A DNA stretch of 15,297 bases. Source: an uncultured Clostridia bacterium (GTDB taxonomy: Bacteria > Bacillota > Clostridia > Tissierellales > Peptoniphilaceae). A program made the translations under genes and the position numbers. The stretch spans positions 1 to 15,297 of the forward strand of contig CAMYBS010000027.1 of the NCBI GenBank assembly GCA_947254025.1, given 5' to 3'. Of this stretch, positions 12,066 to 15,297 are shown one piece after another; positions within the stretch are counted from its first letter, which is position 1, and every line of letters starts with the position of its first letter. The notes under the pieces were generated by a model that ran no database searches, was not told the origin of the DNA, and saw only the letters and a list, made by a program, of their open reading frames with translations.

Positions 12066-13226
12066 ATGGGCATATTTGGCGTAGTTAGCGACTGGGCGCA
12101 TAAAGTTTTCGGAATTGACAAAAACTTACCGACCGAAGTATATGACGGCACATGTACAGAAAGCGCAAACTACTACAAGAACATAGCTATAGCCGACGCA
12201 ATCAATCTTATAGCGAATACAATATCACTAGCCGAGATCAGAGTTTACAAAAACAACGTAGAAGACAGGCGAAATGAATACTATATCTTTAACGTGGAAG
12301 CCAACAAAAATCAATCAGCCAAAGAGCTATGGAAAGACGTCATCAAAGACTTATTGCTTAAGAAAAGAGCAGTAGTACTTACACAGCCAGATGGCTTATA
12401 TAAGCTTGACGACTACGAAGTAAAAGAATTTGCTTTTAAGCCGAACATATACAAAAACGCTAGCGTTAAGAATTTTAAGCTACAAGGCAGCTACAGCGAA
12501 GAAGAAGTATTTAGCTTTAAATTAAACGCAAACGACATCAATTTTAACCTAGATCTCGTATATAGAGACTATGACAAGCTTATCAACACATCACAGAGTC
12601 TTTATCACAAAAATAATGGAGTGCGAGGCATCTTAGAAGTGCCGACAAACTACACTCAGGGCAAAGGCAAAGAAGCAGTCGAAGAGCTTTTAAAAGGCAG
12701 TTTTAAAGCATGGACGCAAGAAGGAACTATCCCGATAATACCACTGTCACAAGGCTTTAAATACATCGACTTGACGAACTCAACGTACAAGAATAGCTCA
12801 GATAGTAGAGATATAAGAAACTTGATAGACGATGTATACGATTTTGTGGCTACAAGTTTTAGAATACCGCCACAATTATTAAAAGGCTCTATAGCCGACA
12901 ATGAGAAGTTATGGAATATGTATATGACGCTTTGCATTAAGCCAATAATTAAAGCATTAGAGACTGAGATCAACAGAAAATACTTTAAGAAAAAAGGTTA
13001 CTTGCAAGGCGATTATATAGAGATTGACACTACATCAATCAGACAATATGACATCACAGAATTAGCAAACGCTATAGATGTCTTGACGAGAAACGGAGTA
13101 AACACTCTTAACGACAACCTGAAATTATTAGGAAGAAGCAGAGTCAATAAAGAGCTTGGAGACAAACGCTTTATAACTCTTAACTTAACCGAACTCGGAG
13201 GTGAAAAAAACGAAAAACAAGATTAA
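12066..13226 (+). CDS. HK97-family portal protein, 386 aa
   Basis: It would form the dodecameric ring through which DNA enters the head. The N-terminal part has AIADAINLIANTISLAEIRVY (roughly residues 40-60). TSFRIPPQLLKG, near residue 264, is the characteristic F-x-I-P-P-x-L-L motif of this family, followed by the stem helix region (WNMYMTLCIKPIIKALETEINR). GAGAGGAAGTGAG gives the ribosome binding site. Its last 26 nt overlap the protease gene. Confidence 0.93.
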   Translation: MGIFGVVSDWAHKVFGIDKNLPTEVYDGTCTESANYYKNIAIADAINLIANTISLAEIRVYKNNVEDRRNEYYIFNVEANKNQSAKELWKDVIKDLLLKKRAVVLTQPDGLYKLDDYEVKEFAFKPNIYKNASVKNFKLQGSYSEEEVFSFKLNANDINFNLDLVYRDYDKLINTSQSLYHKNNGVRGILEVPTNYTQGKGKEAVEELLKGSFKAWTQEGTIPIIPLSQGFKYIDLTNSTYKNSSDSRDIRNLIDDVYDFVATSFRIPPQLLKGSIADNEKLWNMYMTLCIKPIIKALETEINRKYFKKKGYLQGDYIEIDTTSIRQYDITELANAIDVLTRNGVNTLNDNLKLLGRSRVNKELGDKRFITLNLTELGGEKNEKQD

Positions 13227-13914
13227 TTTTAAGTGCGAAGCCAAAGATAATAAAATTTATCTATACGGCAGCGTAATCGATGACGACAGCTGGCCATTTG
13301 AAGATTTGAAAGAAAACTATATCTGTCCAAAGGCAGTCAGAAAGCTTATCGATGAAATTAAAGGCGATGAGATTGAAGTACACATTAGCTCGCTGGGCGG
13401 CTCTGTATTTGGCGGCATAGCATTACACAACATGTTTAAGCAATGCGGCAAAACAGTCACAGCCTATGTTGATGGAGTATGCGCAAGTGCAGCGACTTTT
13501 ATCTTGATGGCAGCAAGCAAGATCTATATGCCAGAGAACACTCAGCTACTAGTGCATAGAGCATCTACTTATGGCTGGGGGAATTGCAAAGATTTAAGAG
13601 CCGTGGCAGATGATCTTGAGCACTTAGACAAAACAACGCTAATACCAACTTACAAGGCTAGATTTACAGGCAAAGAAGAAGAGCTTGAAGAACTACTTGA
13701 TAAGGAGGAATGGCTCAATGCAGAAAAGGCAAAAGAATACGGCTTTATTGATGAGATTATATCAATCGAAAAGCCAGAAACAAAAGAGACAGAAAATACC
13801 AAGGCAGACGATAAAGCTGATGAGGTAGAAGAAAATAAAAACATTGAAAATAGGCTTATAGCCTTTGCCAATGCTTTTAAGAAATTCGCAGAAAAAACAG
13901 AAAAGGAGAATTAA
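13201..13914 (+). CDS. ClpP-type prohead protease, about 235 aa
   Basis: It is a serine protease that processes the scaffold part of the capsid. HISSLGGSVFGG (61-72) is the oxyanion loop, VDGVCASAATF (90-100) gives the nucleophile Ser96, and LLVHRAS (116-122) the catalytic His119, as in ClpP-family prohead proteases. The tail (about 190-225) is acidic and of low complexity. The start is uncertain. GTG 13201 has no ribosome binding site before it, because GGAGGTG (13197-13203) overlaps the codon itself. Normal spacing from that site would place initiation near the ACG at 13210, and no in-frame ATG occurs before the catalytic core. Residue numbers here use GTG 13201. Confidence 0.9.
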   Translation: MKKTKNKINFKCEAKDNKIYLYGSVIDDDSWPFEDLKENYICPKAVRKLIDEIKGDEIEVHISSLGGSVFGGIALHNMFKQCGKTVTAYVDGVCASAATFILMAASKIYMPENTQLLVHRASTYGWGNCKDLRAVADDLEHLDKTTLIPTYKARFTGKEEELEELLDKEEWLNAEKAKEYGFIDEIISIEKPETKETENTKADDKADEVEENKNIENRLIAFANAFKKFAEKTEKEN

Positions 13915-13917
13915 AAA

Positions 13918-15048
13918 ATGAAAAAATTTGAAAACTATGAAGCAATTACAGCAGAACTGGTACAATCAATGGGTTCAGACGACGCAGAAAGACAAGAGAA
14001 AGCTTTTACAGATTTTGTCGACACATTGCAAGCTGACATCACAGCTAGAGCAAATGCAGCAGCAGAAGCAGAAAGAGACGAAAGAGCACTTGAAGCTAGA
14101 GGTTTATTAAAGCCGCTTACAGCAGAAGAAAGAAAATATTTCAACGCAGTGGTTGAAAGAAAAGGCTTTGAACACGTAGAAGAAGCTTTTCCAAAGACTA
14201 TCGTAAACGAAGTTCTACTAAGATTAAAGACAGAACATCCTTTACTATCTAGAATTGATGTAAAAGATACAGGAGCACTACTAGAATTTATCGTTTCAAA
14301 TCCAGCATCTAAAAAAGCTTACTGGGGCCCAATTTGCTCAGATATTAAGCAAATCATAATGGACGATGTAAAAGTAATTAACCTAAAACACTCAAAACTA
14401 TCAGGCTTTATCGCAACTTGCAAAGGAATGATGGATTTAGGCCCAGAATGGCTTGCTGAGTATGTGAGAGAGTCTATGTATGAAATCATGGCAGCATCTC
14501 TTGAAGACGCAGTTATCAATGGTACTGGTAAAGACATGCCAATAGGCATGATGATGAAGCTTACAGGCGCAGTAGATGGTAAGCACGCAGAAAAGAAAGC
14601 AACAGCAATTACAGACTTTAAGCCAACAACAATGGCAAGCTTTAGAGCAGCTTTAGCAGAGGCAAAACTTGACTCTAAAGGCGTAGCTATTATCGTAAAT
14701 CCAATAACTTACTGGTCTAAAGTTTTCAGCAATTTAGCTTATCAAACAAACAATGGAACATGGGTACTTGACAGGTTAGCTACTGGAGAAGAAATAATCA
14801 AATCTTACGCAGTGCCAGTAGACAAGATGATAGTAGGAGATCCAAAGAACTATTTACTAACAGTATCTACAGCTACTGAAATTAAGAGATATGATCAAAC
14901 TCTTGCTATTGAAGATATGTACTTAGATATAGCTAAGTTTACAGGTTATGGCTTACCAAAAAATATGAACGCATTCTTTGTAGCTGACGTTTCTGGAGCG
15001 CCAGCAGTAACAAAGATTGAGCTAGAAGTAGAAACACCAGTAGCTTAA
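13918..15048 (+). CDS. Major capsid protein, HK97 fold with N-terminal delta domain, 376 aa
   Basis: Residues 1-110 are charged and helical (ADITARANAAAEAERDERALEARG), as in the scaffolding delta domain removed by the prohead protease. From about 115 the HK97 fold follows: TEHPLLSRIDV, the E-loop and spine region, AASLEDAVINGTGKDMPIG (193-211), NPITYWSKV, and a C-terminal segment ending FFVADVSGA. Gene order (portal, protease, capsid) confirms it. AAGGAG lies 10 nt before the ATG. The delta-domain cleavage site cannot be named exactly. Confidence 0.95.
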   Translation: MKKFENYEAITAELVQSMGSDDAERQEKAFTDFVDTLQADITARANAAAEAERDERALEARGLLKPLTAEERKYFNAVVERKGFEHVEEAFPKTIVNEVLLRLKTEHPLLSRIDVKDTGALLEFIVSNPASKKAYWGPICSDIKQIIMDDVKVINLKHSKLSGFIATCKGMMDLGPEWLAEYVRESMYEIMAASLEDAVINGTGKDMPIGMMMKLTGAVDGKHAEKKATAITDFKPTTMASFRAALAEAKLDSKGVAIIVNPITYWSKVFSNLAYQTNNGTWVLDRLATGEEIIKSYAVPVDKMIVGDPKNYLLTVSTATEIKRYDQTLAIEDMYLDIAKFTGYGLPKNMNAFFVADVSGAPAVTKIELEVETPVA

Positions 15049-15068
15049 GCTAAAGAGGGAGGTACAGC

Positions 15069-15297
15069 ATGAAAGTTAGAGTTTTAAAAGAATTTATCGA
15101 CAAAAACACTAGAGAATTACACAGGATAGAGGATATTGTTGAATATCCTCTTGAGCGCGGACAAGAGCTTATAGCTGGAGAATGGGTTGAAGAATTAGCC
15201 ACAGATCCAGAGGATAAAGAAACAGGCAAAAAGCCAACAGTCGAAGAAGAAGCAACAGTTGAAGAAGAGCCATCAGTTGAAGAAGAAGCAACAGTTG
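15069..15297 (+). CDS. Head-region protein with acidic hexapeptide repeats, cut by right edge
   Basis: ATG 15069 follows GGGAGG at 15056-15061. The visible 76 codons give MKVRVLKEFIDKNTRELHRI, then a GQELIAGEWVEEL segment, then a repeat: TVEEEA, TVEEEP, SVEEEA, TV and onward, with an 18-bp period in the DNA. Small proteins of the MKVRVL-x-x-F-x-D type often follow capsid genes in Firmicutes phages and are of unknown role. The 3' end and the repeat number lie outside the window. Confidence 0.7.
   Translation, partial: MKVRVLKEFIDKNTRELHRIEDIVEYPLERGQELIAGEWVEELATDPEDKETGKKPTVEEEATVEEEPSVEEEATV
15129..15150 (+). repeat. 9-bp hairpin just downstream of the capsid gene
   Basis: GAGGATATT (15129-15137) and AATATCCTC (15142-15150) form a perfect stem with the loop GTTG, within the next coding sequence and about 80 nt after the capsid stop. 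No U-run follows. It might shield the 3' side of capsid mRNA or slow transcription. Weak functional support. Confidence 0.5.

Overview
The window is the left part of a temperate tailed phage or prophage with an HK97-type head. The host is probably an AT-rich anaerobic Bacillota (Clostridia/Tissierellia-like). The evidence for the host is low G+C, heavy use of AGA, ATA and TTA codons, strong GGAGG-type ribosome binding sites and typical Firmicutes phage families. The species cannot be told from the sequence. No tRNA, rRNA, CRISPR array, insertion sequence or host gene was seen.

Layout. (1) Positions 1-2322, minus strand: the lysogeny module. It holds a large serine recombinase that runs off the left edge and an S24-type repressor. 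Between them is a perfect consensus promoter that reads a strongly structured stretch of about 120 nt ending in an intrinsic terminator, a candidate small RNA or integrase leader. (2) Positions 2323-2512: the divergent switch, with a consensus rightward promoter, a leftward repressor promoter and three AT palindromes spaced 20-21 bp as candidate operators. (3) Positions 2513-7861, plus strand: a tightly packed early operon that opens with a Cro-like protein. It continues with many small uncharacterised proteins, a methylase-fold protein without a visible catalytic motif, two tandem paralogues flanking four 11-bp iterated repeats, and a MazG-like protein with an added membrane segment. Four genes of only 49-57 codons lie in this region. 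(4) Positions 7862-9492: a hairpin-rich intergenic region, then an HUH rolling-circle-type replication initiator, a zinc-ribbon protein and a sigma-like late regulator. (5) Positions 9493-15297: a candidate late promoter and structured leader, then HNH nuclease, candidate cos region, small and large terminase, portal, ClpP-type prohead protease, major capsid protein, and the start of a further head gene cut by the right edge.

Working model (inference): the repressor holds the early promoter off in the lysogen. Cro-like protein and the early genes act after induction. The HUH protein is the only recognisable replication gene here, and the three hairpins upstream of it may be its origin and/or a copy-control site. 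The sigma-like protein then switches on the late promoter just behind its own gene, which drives packaging and head genes. HNH next to terminase suggests cos-type packaging.

The parts that known families do not explain are the RNA between repressor and integrase, the 11-bp repeats, the hairpin cluster in front of the replication gene, and the leader in front of HNH.
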